Below are positions 26,924 through 35,855 of a stretch of DNA of 64,000 nucleotides, piece by piece. The DNA is taken from contig QZFT01000032.1 of the NCBI GenBank assembly GCA_003600225.1, forward strand, positions 1-64,000, written 5' to 3'. Origin of the DNA: Pseudonocardiaceae bacterium YIM PH 21723. GTDB lineage: Bacteria > Actinomycetota > Actinomycetes > Mycobacteriales > Pseudonocardiaceae. The translations under genes were made by a program, and so were the position numbers. The first letter of the stretch is position 1. The number at the start of each line of letters is the position of its first letter. Under the pieces are notes generated by a model that saw only the letters and a program-made list of their open reading frames with translations, made no database searches and was not told the DNA's origin.

Positions 26924-27382
26924 TCAGCAGAGCTGTGGATCGGGTACGGGTGGGATGCAGTCAGAGTCGATGGCTTCGAGGTCAGGCCGTTTGCCGACGA
27001 AGGTCGCCACCTTCTCGGGAAGGCCGCGGAAGGCGTCTCTGGCGAACACGACGTAGGCGCCGGATTTCCAGAAGACAGAGGTCTCGGCGTTGTACACCGG
27101 ATCAGCTCTGAGTGCCGGCACGACTTCTTCCGGCGTGCCCTTGACCGCCCAGGCTTCGCCGGTGGACAGGGTCAGGCGGTAGCCGTCCTTGCCTGCGATC
27201 GTGCCACGCTCGGAACCGGTCACCTCAAGGTGTGTGGCGGCGGCAGGGGAGAGATCCGCCGGAAGCCCGCCACTGGATCCCTGGCCGATGGCCGAGGTGG
27301 TGCTGCCCGGCGAACCGTTCCGCGGCAGGTCGCAGCCGGTCAAGGCGACGAGGAGACAGCAGAGGGCGATGACCCGTTTCAT
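26924..27382 (-). CDS. Putative lipoprotein, unknown function
   Basis: About 152 residues. Signal peptide with lipobox (CCLLVALTGC, lipidated Cys near 18), followed by a Ser/Gly linker and a compact domain with TLSTGEAWAVKGTPEEVVPALRAD and a C-terminal Cys pair (DSDCIPPVPDPQLC). Anchored to the outer face of the membrane. I recognise no family. ATG at 27382 with AAGGAGG eight bases upstream decides the start. Convergent with the radical SAM gene, separated by two bases. Confidence 0.8.
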   Translation of the reverse strand: MKRVIALCCLLVALTGCDLPRNGSPGSTTSAIGQGSSGGLPADLSPAAATHLEVTGSERGTIAGKDGYRLTLSTGEAWAVKGTPEEVVPALRADPVYNAETSVFWKSGAYVVFARDAFRGLPEKVATFVGKRPDLEAIDSDCIPPVPDPQLC

Positions 27383-27464
27383 GGGGAAACCTCCTTGCAT
27401 CGCCCCTGGGCAGAGAAATGTAGACCCGGTGGGCAGGGCGGGAGGCCATCGTCACTCGAAGGTG

Positions 27465-27956
27465 TCAGGGGCCGAACTTGAAGTGGCTGGGCTTGACCTG
27501 GACGAACAGGCCGCGAGCGGTGATCGCCAGAGGACCGTTCTCGCCGCCGAGGCGCAACTGGCCGCTGACCGAGACCTTGCGGCCGTCCACGGAGTCCACC
27601 TTGGCGGTGATGATCGCCCGGGTGTGCAGTTCGACCGGGCGGCGGTAGTCGATGTTCAGGTTGCCGGTGACCGCGATCGACCCGGCGGTGAACGCCGCGC
27701 CGCCGAACACCTCGTCGATCGCGCCGGCCAGGACCCCGCCGTGCACGTAGCCGGGGCCGCCTTCCTGGTCCTTGTTCGCGGTGAACTCGGCGGTCAGCAC
27801 GCCGTCGGCGAAACCGGTCGCCCGCAGTTTGAGCGACTCCGGGCGGGTGGGGGAGCAGATCAGGCAGGTGGGGTTCTCCCCGGTGAGATGCCGGGCCACC
27901 CGTGCGAGGTCCGTCATCGCCGCCTCGGCCGCAGTGTTCGCTTCCGCGTGAGACAT
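27465..27956 (-). CDS. PaaI-type hotdog thioesterase
   Basis: 163 residues of the hotdog fold, which hydrolyses acyl-CoA or aryl-CoA thioesters. The PaaI signature is seen in GGPGYVHGGVLAGAIDEVFGG (active-site Asp/Glu region on the long helix) and NLNIDYRRPVEL. Cys pair in NPTCLICSP near the N-terminus. Cytoplasmic, natural substrate unknown. It is divergent from priA, with starts about 100 bases apart. Confidence 0.88.
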   Translation of the reverse strand: MSHAEANTAAEAAMTDLARVARHLTGENPTCLICSPTRPESLKLRATGFADGVLTAEFTANKDQEGGPGYVHGGVLAGAIDEVFGGAAFTAGSIAVTGNLNIDYRRPVELHTRAIITAKVDSVDGRKVSVSGQLRLGGENGPLAITARGLFVQVKPSHFKFGP

Positions 27957-28052
27957 CCGCTCTCCCTGCTGTCATCGTGCACCAACCTTGTTGGCACTTC
28001 GACAATAACAGCCCGGACAGGGCGCTGACAGGGACTTCTGGTAGAGATTCGG

Positions 28053-30053
28053 GTGATGGTGACCAAGGTGAGGCGGGGCGAGTGGCAACCGGCGGAGACC
28101 CTGCCGGTGGCCCGAATCTGCGTGGACATGCCGCTGCCGCACCTGGACCGCCCGTTCGACTACCTGGTGCCCGCGCAGTTCGACGCCGACGCCGTGCCCG
28201 GCTGCCGGGTGCGGGTGCGGTTCGCCGGCAAGTTGATCGACGGCTACCTGCTGGAACGGCAGGCCGAGTCCGACCACCAGGGCAAACTCATGTTCCTGGA
28301 ACGGGTCGTCTCCGCCGAGCCGGTGCTCAGCCCGGAGGTCGCCGTACTGGCCAGGGCCGTGGCCGACCGGTACGCGGGCACGCTCACCGACGTCCTGCGG
28401 CTGGCGATCCCGCCCCGGCACGCCAAGGCCGAGGCCGCCGACCGGGAACGGCCGCCGACACCTGCTCGCCCGGATGCGGTCGGCTGGCAGCGCTACCAGC
28501 GGGGAACGGTCTTCGTGGACGCGGTGCACGCCGGCAAACCGGCGCATGGCGTGTGGCAGGCGCTGCCCGGTGAGGACTGGCCCGCCCGGCTCGCCGAACT
28601 CGCGGTCACCTCCGCCTCGGCCGACCGCCCCGCGGTCATCGTGGTGCCCGACTACCGGGACCTGGCCCGCCTCGAAACGGCCTGCGGGCTGCTCACCGAT
28701 CCGGCGGACATCGTCGCGCTGGCCGCTGATCTCGGCCCGGCCGAACGCTACCGGCGATTCCTGGCCGCCCGGCGTGACCGGGTGCGCATCGTGCTCGGCA
28801 CCCGGGCCGCCGCCTTCGCCCCGGTCACCGACCCCGGCCTGCTGATCATCTGGGACGACGGCGACGACCTGCACTCCGACCAGCGTTCGCCTTATCCGCA
28901 CGTGCGCGAGGTCCTGGCCCTGCGCGCGCACGCCAGCGGCGGGGCGATGCTGATCGCCGGGCACGCCCGCAGCACCGAGGCCCAGGCGCTCGTCGACTCC
29001 GGCTGGGCACACGAGATCGTCGCCAGCCGCGAGGTGCTGCGCCTGGCCGCGCCTCGGGTCACCGCGATCGGTGAGGACGACCGGCAGCTGGCCCGCGACC
29101 CGCAGGCCCGCGCCGCCCGGCTGCCCTCGGTCGGCTTCGAGGCCGCCAGAGCGGCGTTGCAGGCCGACGCCCCGGTGCTGGTCCAGGTGCCGCGCCGCGG
29201 TTACGTGCCCGCGCTCGCCTGCGCGCAGTGCAGGCAGCCCGCCCGCTGCCGTCGCTGTGCCGGTCCGCTGGCCGTGCCCGACGGTCCGGCGGGGGAGGCC
29301 CGGCCGCCCGCCTGCCGCTGGTGTGGCGCCACCGAGGCCGGATTCGTCTGTGACTGCGGTTCCCGCCGGCTGCGGGCCATGGTGGTCGGCGCCAAGCGCA
29401 CGGCGGAGGAACTCGGCCGCGCGTTCCCCGGAATCCCGGTGCGCACCTCCGGCGGCGGCGAGGTGCTGACCGAGGTCAAACCGGGCAAGGCCCTGGTGAT
29501 CAGCACGCCCGGCGCCGAACCGGTGGCGGAGGGTGGCTATGGTGCCGCGCTGCTGCTGGACGGCTGGTCGCTGCTGTCCAGGCCGGACCTGCGGGTCGCC
29601 GAGACCGCGCTGCGCCGCTGGCTGGCCGCCGCCGCGCTGGTGCGGTCGGCCGCCGACGGCGGCCGGGTGGTGGTGGTCGCCGATTCCGGGTTGCAGCCCG
29701 TGCAGGCGTTGATCCGCTGGGACCCCGTCTGGCATGCCCGGCTGGAATTGGCCGAACGGACCGAACTGGGCTATCCGCCCGCGGTGCGGATGGCCACCGT
29801 GGACGGCCTGCCGGATCCGCTCCAGCGCTTCCTGGACGAGATGGAACTGCCCGAACAGGCCGACCTGCTGGGCCCGGTTCCGCTGGAGCGTCCCGGTCCG
29901 GACGGCACCGAGCTGGAGCGCGCCCTCATCCGCGTCCCCCGCGGCGACGGCCGCGCGTTGTCCGCCGCCCTGTCCGCCGCCCGATCCCTCCGCGCCGTCC
30001 GCAAGGAATCCGACCCCGTCCGGATCCGCCTAGACCCCCTGGAGATCATCTAG
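28053..30053 (+). CDS. priA: Primosomal protein PriA-like (probable replication protein N')
   Basis: 666 residues of the actinobacterial PriA type. The N-terminal 3' DNA-binding domain (ARICVDMPLPHLDRPFDYLVP) and two zinc-binding clusters (CAQCRQPARCRRC and CRWCGA...CDCG) are clear. The helicase core is degenerate: where Walker A GxxGSGKT should be, HAGKPAHGVW is read, and the DEEH box is IIWDDGDDLH. This loss is known in actinobacterial PriA, which may act as a structural loader for restart rather than a helicase. GTG 28053 or ATG 28056. Confidence 0.9.
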   Translation: MMVTKVRRGEWQPAETLPVARICVDMPLPHLDRPFDYLVPAQFDADAVPGCRVRVRFAGKLIDGYLLERQAESDHQGKLMFLERVVSAEPVLSPEVAVLARAVADRYAGTLTDVLRLAIPPRHAKAEAADRERPPTPARPDAVGWQRYQRGTVFVDAVHAGKPAHGVWQALPGEDWPARLAELAVTSASADRPAVIVVPDYRDLARLETACGLLTDPADIVALAADLGPAERYRRFLAARRDRVRIVLGTRAAAFAPVTDPGLLIIWDDGDDLHSDQRSPYPHVREVLALRAHASGGAMLIAGHARSTEAQALVDSGWAHEIVASREVLRLAAPRVTAIGEDDRQLARDPQARAARLPSVGFEAARAALQADAPVLVQVPRRGYVPALACAQCRQPARCRRCAGPLAVPDGPAGEARPPACRWCGATEAGFVCDCGSRRLRAMVVGAKRTAEELGRAFPGIPVRTSGGGEVLTEVKPGKALVISTPGAEPVAEGGYGAALLLDGWSLLSRPDLRVAETALRRWLAAAALVRSAADGGRVVVVADSGLQPVQALIRWDPVWHARLELAERTELGYPPAVRMATVDGLPDPLQRFLDEMELPEQADLLGPVPLERPGPDGTELERALIRVPRGDGRALSAALSAARSLRAVRKESDPVRIRLDPLEII

Positions 30054-30098
30054 CCATTTCCATGGAAAGTGCGCTCTTTGCACTTTCCATGGAAATGG
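30054..30098. terminator. Perfect 19-bp hairpin after priA
   Basis: Arms 30054-30072 and 30080-30098 with a 7-base loop, starting immediately after the priA stop. Each arm contains the self-palindrome TTTCCATGGAAA. A fragment of the dispersed repeat (CCCCGCGCAGCGGCC, 30108-30122) follows. It likely ends transcription of both priA and the convergent methyltransferase gene. Confidence 0.8.
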
Positions 30099-30126
30099 CT
30101 CCTCTCCGCCCCGCGCAGCGGCCGCA

Positions 30127-30696
30127 TCAGTCGGGCTTGTGTGCGCTGAAGCGGAACTCGTCCGATTTGGCCAGCACGGTGACGTCGGTGAAACCGGCGG
30201 CCCGGAGCCGGGCGGGCAAGGTCTCCGGCGGCACGACGACCATGGTGTCGCCCCGGTGCAACTGGCGGAACAGGAAACTCGTCCGGCTGTCCGAACCGGC
30301 GAACACCCCACCTGGCCGCAGTACCCGCAGCGCCTCGGCGAACAGCCGGTCCTGCGACGACACCGACGGCACGTGGTGCAACATCGTGAAGCACACCACC
30401 GAGTCGAACTCGTCGGCCGGCAGCGGCAGCGCGGCGCCGTCCCCGTGGATCACCCGCACCGTGTCGCCGAACTCCGCGCGCAGCGTCTCCGTCGACGCCT
30501 CGTCCACCTCCACCGCGGTCAGCCTGGGTACCCGGTGACGCAGTACCCGGGTGGTGGCGCCGAACCCCGGACCGATCTCCAGGGCGTGCTCGCCCAGCGA
30601 GATCCCGTCCAGGGCCCACGGAATGCCCTTGTTCGCCACGCCCCAGGCCCACAGGCGGGAGCTGCACAGCTGGCGGTGTACCCAGTTCATCGGCAT
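30127..30696 (-). CDS. Class I SAM-dependent methyltransferase
   Basis: 189 residues. Motif I is ALEIGPGFGATTRVL, motif II acidic residue in AVEVDEAS, and DSVVCFTMLHHVP then LRVLRPGGVFAGSD complete the Methyltransf_11-like fold. The small-molecule substrate cannot be inferred. It is divergent from the AraC gene (starts 55 bases apart), which may regulate it. Confidence 0.85.
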   Translation of the reverse strand: MPMNWVHRQLCSSRLWAWGVANKGIPWALDGISLGEHALEIGPGFGATTRVLRHRVPRLTAVEVDEASTETLRAEFGDTVRVIHGDGAALPLPADEFDSVVCFTMLHHVPSVSSQDRLFAEALRVLRPGGVFAGSDSRTSFLFRQLHRGDTMVVVPPETLPARLRAAGFTDVTVLAKSDEFRFSAHKPD

Positions 30697-30751
30697 GTGA
30701 TCGACGCTAGGCAGCTTGCCGGGTGGCCGCTACCGAGTAGTGTGACAAGTG

Positions 30752-31507
30752 ATGTCGTCAAACGGACAGTTCATCGCCGAGCCCGGCGCGATCGCCATCG
30801 CCTTCGGCGTGATGCCGCGTGGCCACGTGTTCGACTGGCATGAGCACCCGATCCACCAGTTCGCCTGGGCCGCCCGGGGCATGCTCACCGTGCAGATCGG
30901 CGAGCATGCCTGGCTGCTGCCACCGAGCCGCGCGCTGTGGATCCCGGCGGGTATCCGGCACCGCACGTCGGCGGCGAGCGTGGCGGCCATGCGCAGCCTG
31001 TACTTCGCACCCGACGAGCACACCGTGGACTGGACGACGCCGACCGTCGTGGCCGTCGGCCCACTGCTCGCCGAACTGATCGAGTACCTGGCGCAGCCGG
31101 ATCTGACAGCGGCGGCGCGCGCCCGGGCGGACGCGGTGGTGCTCGACCTGCTGCGCCCGGTCCCGGTGACCACCATCGAGGTGCCGGAGCCGCGGGAGGA
31201 CCGGGCCCGGCGCATCCATCGGGCGTTGACCGAGAACCCCGCCGACGACCGGGAGCTGGCCGACTGGGGCAGGCTGGTCGGGGCCAGCGGACGCACGCTG
31301 ACCAGGATCTTTCTGGCCGAGACCGGACTCACCTTCGGCCGCTGGCGGACCCTGGTCCGGCTGCATGCCGCCCTGCCGCTGCTGGCCGGGGGAGCGTCGG
31401 TGTCCGTGGTGGCGCGGCGGGTCGGGTACGCCACACCGAGCGCGTTCGTGGCCGCCTTCCGCAGGGCCACCGGGCTCACCCCGGGCGGGTACTTCGCGGA
31501 CAGGTGA
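30752..31507 (+). CDS. AraC family transcriptional regulator
   Basis: About 251 residues. N-terminal cupin sensor (FDWHEHPIHQFAWAARGMLTVQIGEHAWLLPPSRALWIPAG) and C-terminal double HTH (LADWGRLVGASGRTLTRIFLAETGLTFGRWR; VARRVGYATPSAFVAAFRRATGLTPGGYF). This layout is typical of regulators of small efflux or detoxification genes. The start may be the GTG one codon before. Divergent from the methyltransferase gene. Confidence 0.88.
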   Translation: MSSNGQFIAEPGAIAIAFGVMPRGHVFDWHEHPIHQFAWAARGMLTVQIGEHAWLLPPSRALWIPAGIRHRTSAASVAAMRSLYFAPDEHTVDWTTPTVVAVGPLLAELIEYLAQPDLTAAARARADAVVLDLLRPVPVTTIEVPEPREDRARRIHRALTENPADDRELADWGRLVGASGRTLTRIFLAETGLTFGRWRTLVRLHAALPLLAGGASVSVVARRVGYATPSAFVAAFRRATGLTPGGYFADR

Positions 31508-31578
31508 ATTCGAGTACCGCTGAATCGAATGCCATTCGCATTTCTGCGTATTGCTCCGAATGGGCGGAAAACACCCTG

Positions 31579-31605
31579 TTGATATTACTGGCAGTGGTCT
31601 AATAC
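31579..31605 (+). promoter_or_regulatory. Likely promoter of the small peptide gene
   Basis: TTGATA (31579-31584) and TAATAC (31600-31605) resemble housekeeping -35 and -10 boxes with a 15-base spacer, a little short. The surrounding 150 bases are clearly lower in G+C than the genes. It lies about 100 bases before the peptide gene start. Confidence 0.4.
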
Positions 31606-31703
31606 TTCGGGTCCAGGCAGGATGTCATCCCTGCGGCGGATGTGAAAACGGGGGCAATTCCGCGACCGTTGAAGCCGCAAACACAAATACGGGAGGACGG
31701 CAG

Positions 31704-31880
31704 GTGACAACCATGGCGACGCCGGTCGACCTGACTGCCACCGAGTCTCTAAACGGCACTCCGGATGCACCCGGGGCCGAATCGGTGGGGGGAACCCGGG
31801 GCGCGATGCGCCTCGCGGGCAATTTCGTCGTCGCGTTGGTCGAAGTGCTCGTACTGGGCACCGACCACGCCGATCACTGA
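31704..31880 (+). CDS. Small peptide gene, possible modified-peptide precursor
   Basis: 58 residues from a GTG with GGGAGG at 8 bases. The N-terminal half is polar and rich in Thr, Ser, Gly and Glu (LTATESLNGTPDAPGAES); the C-terminal third is hydrophobic with a charged end (NFVVALVEVLVLGTDHADH). That leader-like/core-like split and a solid ribosome site suggest a ribosomal peptide precursor or signalling peptide, but no modifying enzyme, protease or transporter is adjacent. A bidirectional terminator follows and a LuxR-type regulator converges on it. Function unknown; it might also be a spurious frame. Confidence 0.45.
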   Translation: MTTMATPVDLTATESLNGTPDAPGAESVGGTRGAMRLAGNFVVALVEVLVLGTDHADH

Positions 31881-31889
31881 CAGACGCGA

Positions 31890-31923
31890 AACTGAGCGCT
31901 CGGCAGGAAATGAGCGCTCAGTT
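31890..31923. terminator. Bidirectional terminator after the peptide gene
   Basis: Perfect 12-bp arms (AACTGAGCGCTC and complement) with a 10-base loop. Each arm contains the self-palindrome GAGCGCTC. Lies between convergent genes ending at 31880 and 31940. Confidence 0.75.
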
Positions 31924-31939
31924 ATCGCGTCGACCATTG

Positions 31940-32710
31940 TCAGTTGGCCATGTTCGGATTGAATCGGGGTTCCGGCATTCGGATGTTCTGCCGGGGTGGG
32001 CCATCCGGTAACAATCCGCTTTTCGCGAGCTGGAAACCCAGCGCCAGCCGGGAATCGGTGCCCATTCGCAGGTGCAGGTTGGCCACCAGTTTGCGCACCG
32101 TCCGGGTGCTGACACCCAGCTTCCGGGAAACCTGATCATCGGTGGCGCCGCCGGCCAGCATGTCGGCGACCTCCACCTCCCGGGCGGTGAGCTGACGGCC
32201 CCCGGTTCCGGTCAGCGGCCTCGACCGCTGCCAGATCATGTCCCACAGGTCCAGGCACGGACCGGCCAGCGCACCGCGCAGCAGGTAGCAACCGGTGCGG
32301 TCGACCCCGGGCTGACCCAGGGACAACGGGGTGAGTGCGTATTCACCGTCCAGCAGGAGCAGTCGGCGGGGCGGTTCCGGATGCACCCGGACCTCCAGGG
32401 ACTGTTCGGTGAACCGGCGCAGCTGGCCGAGTGCCAGTGGGTTGCTCACCACGGAGGTGGGCACCACCAGTCGCACGCGGACGCCGCGTCGCAGCAGGGG
32501 AGAGATGGCAGGGGTGTGTCGGGCCAGATCCAATGCCGCCTCCGGCACGACACTGCACATGCTGGTGGTCGCCTTCGCCGCCAGAACATCGAGTCGTTCC
32601 AGGACGGCGCGAGCTCCGGAGAGCAGTTCCGCGCCGTCCCCATAGGGGTGATTGGTCAGGACGTGTGCCGACAGGCCCTTGACGCCGTTGGTGAGATCGC
32701 CAGGCAGCAT
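31940..32710 (-). CDS. LuxR-type HTH regulator with TrmB/PLD-like sensor region
   Basis: About 256 residues. C-terminal LuxR HTH (QLTAREVEVADMLAGGATDDQVSRKLGVSTRTVRKLVANLHLRMGT, about 180-230). The N-terminal part (GAELLSGARAVLERLDVLAAKATTSMCSVVPE; LRRGVRVRLVVPTS) resembles the TrmB/phospholipase-D-like sensor found in many orphan actinomycete regulators. ATG 32710 is chosen; ATG 32761 is possible, while longer forms would overlap fmt. It converges on the small peptide gene, which may be its target. Confidence 0.8.
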   Translation of the reverse strand: MLPGDLTNGVKGLSAHVLTNHPYGDGAELLSGARAVLERLDVLAAKATTSMCSVVPEAALDLARHTPAISPLLRRGVRVRLVVPTSVVSNPLALGQLRRFTEQSLEVRVHPEPPRRLLLLDGEYALTPLSLGQPGVDRTGCYLLRGALAGPCLDLWDMIWQRSRPLTGTGGRQLTAREVEVADMLAGGATDDQVSRKLGVSTRTVRKLVANLHLRMGTDSRLALGFQLAKSGLLPDGPPRQNIRMPEPRFNPNMAN

Positions 32711-32894
32711 CGTCCTGTTGTACCAGCGGTTATCGGGTCCTGGGGCTATACCGGCAACCATTGACGGCAACCGGCCTAGTAACTCGACCCTCGCGGACCA
32801 GCGCCGCCTCTGGTGAACGGACGCAGTCAGGGCTGACCCAGACTGTTGGCCTAAGGTTGTGTGTTCGCGTTCGCAGGTGGGAAAGGGTTGGTCG

Positions 32895-33821
32895 ATGAGG
32901 CTGGTGTTCGCGGGTACCCCGGAGGTGGCGGTGCCCTCGCTGCGCGCCTTCCTGGCCTCCGACCGGCACGAGGTCCTCGCCGTGGTGACCCGTCCGGACG
33001 CGCCCGCCGGTCGTGGTCGTCGGCTCGTCCGCTCGCCCGTCGGCGCCCTCGCCGACGAACATGGCATCGAGGTTCTCACCCCGGCGAAGCCCAGTGAGCC
33101 CGATTTCCTGGACCGGCTACGCCAACTGGCCCCGGACGCCTGCCCCGTGGTGGCCTATGGCGGACTGTTGCCGCAGGTAGCACTGGACATTCCGGCGCAC
33201 GGCTGGATCAACCTTCATTTTTCACTTCTGCCCGCCTGGCGCGGCGCCGCTCCGGTGCAGGCAGCGGTCAAGCACGGCGACGACATCACCGGAGCCAGCA
33301 CGTTCCGCATCGTCAAGGCCCTGGACGCCGGCCCGGTGTTCGGGGTGCTCACCGAGCAGGTCCGCCGCCGGGACACCTCCGGTGAGCTGCTGGACCGGTT
33401 GGCCGAGTCCGGTTCCGGCCTGCTGCTGTCAACCCTGGACGGCATTCAGGACGGCGTGCTGGAGCCGAAGGAACAGCCCGCCGAGGGCCTCAGCTACGCG
33501 CACAAGATCAGCGTCGAGGACGCCAGGGTGGACCTGACCCAGGCCGCGATGCACGTCGACCGGCACGTCCGGGCGATGACCCCGGAACCGGGCGCCTGGG
33601 CCGAGTTCCGCGGTGGGCGGTTCAAGCTGGGCCCGGTGCTGCCGGTCGTCGCGGACAAGCTGGAGCCGGGCGAGATCCTGGTGGAGCGCAAGCGGGTCCT
33701 CGTCGGCACCGGCACCGACCCGGTGCAGCTGTCCGAGGTCCAGGCGCAGGGTAAGAAGCGGATGCCCGCCACCGACTGGGCCCGTGGCACGCGTATCGAT
33801 GCTGGAGAGAAACTTTCGTGA
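32895..33821 (+). CDS. fmt: Methionyl-tRNA formyltransferase
   Basis: 308 residues; formylates initiator Met-t[19 protein letters not shown] start, the catalytic region [22 protein letters not shown] with the formyl-transfer Asn-His and later GITLMQ-equivalent [17 protein letters not shown], and a C-terminal tRNA-binding OB fold. The usual ITxM methionine loop is altered to ASTFRIV. Start ATG 32895 after GGGAAAGGG. The stop overlaps the rsmB start. Confidence 0.94.
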   Translation: MRLVFAGTPEVAVPSLRAFLASDRHEVLAVVTRPDAPAGRGRRLVRSPVGALADEHGIEVLTPAKPSEPDFLDRLRQLAPDACPVVAYGGLLPQVALDIPAHGWINLHFSLLPAWRGAAPVQAAVKHGDDITGASTFRIVKALDAGPVFGVLTEQVRRRDTSGELLDRLAESGSGLLLSTLDGIQDGVLEPKEQPAEGLSYAHKISVEDARVDLTQAAMHVDRHVRAMTPEPGAWAEFRGGRFKLGPVLPVVADKLEPGEILVERKRVLVGTGTDPVQLSEVQAQGKKRMPATDWARGTRIDAGEKLS

Positions 33822-35248
33822 ACCGTCGTGACCAGTCCGGGGACCCGGGCCGCAAGCCCTCGCACCCGCGCCGCTCGCACCCGCCGCGCGGCAAGCGTGG
33901 CCCGGCCCGGCCGCCCATCGAGGACGCCGCCCGGCAGGCCGCGCTGGACACGCTGCGCGCCGTCCGGGAACGCGACGCCTATGCCAACCTGGCGCTGCCC
34001 GGTCTGCTGCGGCAACGCAAGATCACCGGCCGGGACGCCGCGCTGGCCACCGAGCTCGCCTACGGCACCAGCCGGGCGCAGGGCCTCCTCGACGCGATCC
34101 TCGCCGCCTGCATCGACCGGACCCTGGCCAAGGTGGAATCGCGGGTCCTGGACGTGCTGCGGCTGGGCGCCTACCAGCTGCTGCGCACCCGGATCCCCAC
34201 GCACGCCGCCGTCTCGGCCACCGTGGACCTGATGCGTGCCGAGAACGGCTCCGGCGCCGCCGGATTCGTGAACGCGGTGCTGCGCAAGGTCGGCGCCCGC
34301 ACCGAGGCCGAGTGGGTCGCCGAACTGGCCCCCGCCGACGAGGTGGGCGCCGCCGCCTTCGCGCACGCGCACCCGCTGTGGATCGCGGAGGCCTTCCGCG
34401 ACGCGCTGGGCGGCACCGGGGAACTGGCCGCCGCACTGGCCGCCGATGACGAGCGCCCGGCCATCCACCTGGCCGCCCGGCCCGGTGAGATCAGTGCCGA
34501 CGAACTGTCCGCCATCACCGGCGGCGACCTCGCCCCGTACTCGCCGTACGGCGTGCACCTGGAGACCGGCGCCGGCGACCCCGGCGAACTGGACCCGGTA
34601 AAAGAAGGCCTGGCCGTGGTGCAGGACGAGGGCAGCCAGCTGTGCGCCCTCGCGCTGACCAGGGTCCCGGTCGAGGGCACCGACGCCCGCTGGCTGGACC
34701 TGTGCGCCGGCCCCGGTGGCAAGGCCGGCCTGCTGGGCGCGCTGGTGCGGATGCAGGGCGGCACCCTGGACGCGGTGGAGCAGAGCGAGCACCGCGCCGA
34801 GCTGGTCCGCAAGGTCACCGGTGACCTGCCGGTCATCGTGCACGTCGCCGACGGCCGCAAGTCCGGCCTGGAGCCCGGGTTCGACCGGGTACTGGTCGAC
34901 GCCCCGTGCACCGGGCTGGGTGCGTTGCGCCGCCGCCCGGAGGCCCGCTGGCGCCGGTCGGCGGAGGACACCGCCGAGCTGACCGGCCTGCAGCGCGACC
35001 TGCTGCACGCCGCGCTGGACCTGGTCCGGCCCGGCGGCGTGGTCGCCTATGTGCTGTGCTCGCCGCAGGTGTCCGAGACCCGCGAGGTCGTCGAGGCGGT
35101 CCTGGCCGACCGCGGCGATGTCGAGCAGCTGGACACCCGGGAGTACTTCCCGGATGTCCCGCAGCTCGGCGACGGCCCGCATGTGCAGCTGTGGCCGCAC
35201 CGGCAGGGCACCGACGCCATGTTCTGCTCGCTGCTGCGTAAACTCTGA
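33818..35248 (+). CDS. rsmB: 16S rRNA cytosine-C5 methyltransferase RsmB/Sun family
   Basis: 476 residues. A basic N-terminal extension, a NusB-like RNA-binding domain (about 28-165, [18 protein letters not shown]), then the SAM domain with [35 protein letters not shown] and [15 protein letters not shown]; the two catalytic cysteines are in DAPC and LCS. GTG at 33818 overlaps fmt. In most actinomycetes rpe follows closely; here 11.7 kb of accessory genes intervene. Confidence 0.93.
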   Translation: MNRRDQSGDPGRKPSHPRRSHPPRGKRGPARPPIEDAARQAALDTLRAVRERDAYANLALPGLLRQRKITGRDAALATELAYGTSRAQGLLDAILAACIDRTLAKVESRVLDVLRLGAYQLLRTRIPTHAAVSATVDLMRAENGSGAAGFVNAVLRKVGARTEAEWVAELAPADEVGAAAFAHAHPLWIAEAFRDALGGTGELAAALAADDERPAIHLAARPGEISADELSAITGGDLAPYSPYGVHLETGAGDPGELDPVKEGLAVVQDEGSQLCALALTRVPVEGTDARWLDLCAGPGGKAGLLGALVRMQGGTLDAVEQSEHRAELVRKVTGDLPVIVHVADGRKSGLEPGFDRVLVDAPCTGLGALRRRPEARWRRSAEDTAELTGLQRDLLHAALDLVRPGGVVAYVLCSPQVSETREVVEAVLADRGDVEQLDTREYFPDVPQLGDGPHVQLWPHRQGTDAMFCSLLRKL

Positions 35249-35318
35249 AAGCCGGATGCGCGCGGCCTGCTGCGGAAAAAGTGCTGCGTGGCCAGGGATT
35301 TCGCGAGTTCATGTCTGC

Positions 35319-35786
35319 ATGAGAATGAGATCCCTGATCGCTGCGCTGGTCCTGCTGGCCGGCGGCGGAGTCGCCGCCGCCGCGCCCGCGCAGCCGAATC
35401 TCTACTACAACCTGGACCCGCACAGTTCGGGTCGCTGTCTGGACGCCTCGGATTGGGGCAACGGGCAGCTGGTGCAGATGTGGGCCTGCCACAACTTCAC
35501 CAACCAGCAGTGGTACATCACCGGCGGCGACGCGCCGAGCCTCGTGAACGCCGCGAGCAACCAGTGCGTGGCCGGAACCGGGCGCGGCCAGCAGCTGCGT
35601 CAGGCGGCCTGCGCGGACACCGACACGCAGCGCTTCGTGATCAGGCTGCAGCCCAGCGGCTACCCGGTGTTCGAGAGCAAGGCGTTCCCCGGGCAGTGCA
35701 TCGACGTCGCCGACTGGGGCGCCTCCACCGTGGTCCAGCTCTGGGACTGCTCGTGGGGCCCGTACCAGCAGTGGCGCACCGCCTGA
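35319..35786 (+). CDS. Secreted ricin-type beta-trefoil lectin domain protein
   Basis: About 155 residues: a Sec signal peptide (MRSLIAALVLLAGGGVAAAAPA) followed by a single beta-trefoil. The three subdomains show QxW-like ends (NQQWYI, TQRFVI, YQQWRT) with SGRCLDASDWGNGQLVQMWACH and GQCIDVADWGASTVVQLWDC, so sugar-binding Asp and Gln residues are kept. No catalytic domain is attached. Likely binds extracellular polysaccharide or wall glycans. It converges on the first protease-partner pair with a terminator between them. Confidence 0.87.
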   Translation: MRMRSLIAALVLLAGGGVAAAAPAQPNLYYNLDPHSSGRCLDASDWGNGQLVQMWACHNFTNQQWYITGGDAPSLVNAASNQCVAGTGRGQQLRQAACADTDTQRFVIRLQPSGYPVFESKAFPGQCIDVADWGASTVVQLWDCSWGPYQQWRTA

Positions 35787-35795
35787 AAGCCTGCT

Positions 35796-35846
35796 CCGAA
35801 GTTGGCGATGTTCGGCGATAAAGCCGCCGAACATCGCCGACTTCGG
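35796..35846. terminator. 22-bp hairpin between lectin gene and pair 1
   Basis: Arms 35796-35817 and 35825-35846 match except one G-T pair, with a 7-base loop; arm begins CCGAAGTTGGCGATGTTCGG. It serves convergent genes on both sides. Related imperfect copies lie at 37439-37488 and 37611-37660. Confidence 0.8.
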
Positions 35847-35855
35847 GACCAGCTG

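Noticed and set aside
35049-35318. N-terminal extension of the lectin gene into rsmB
   Set aside because: The extra frame is a shadow of the rsmB end; the signal peptide begins at the ATG at 35319.
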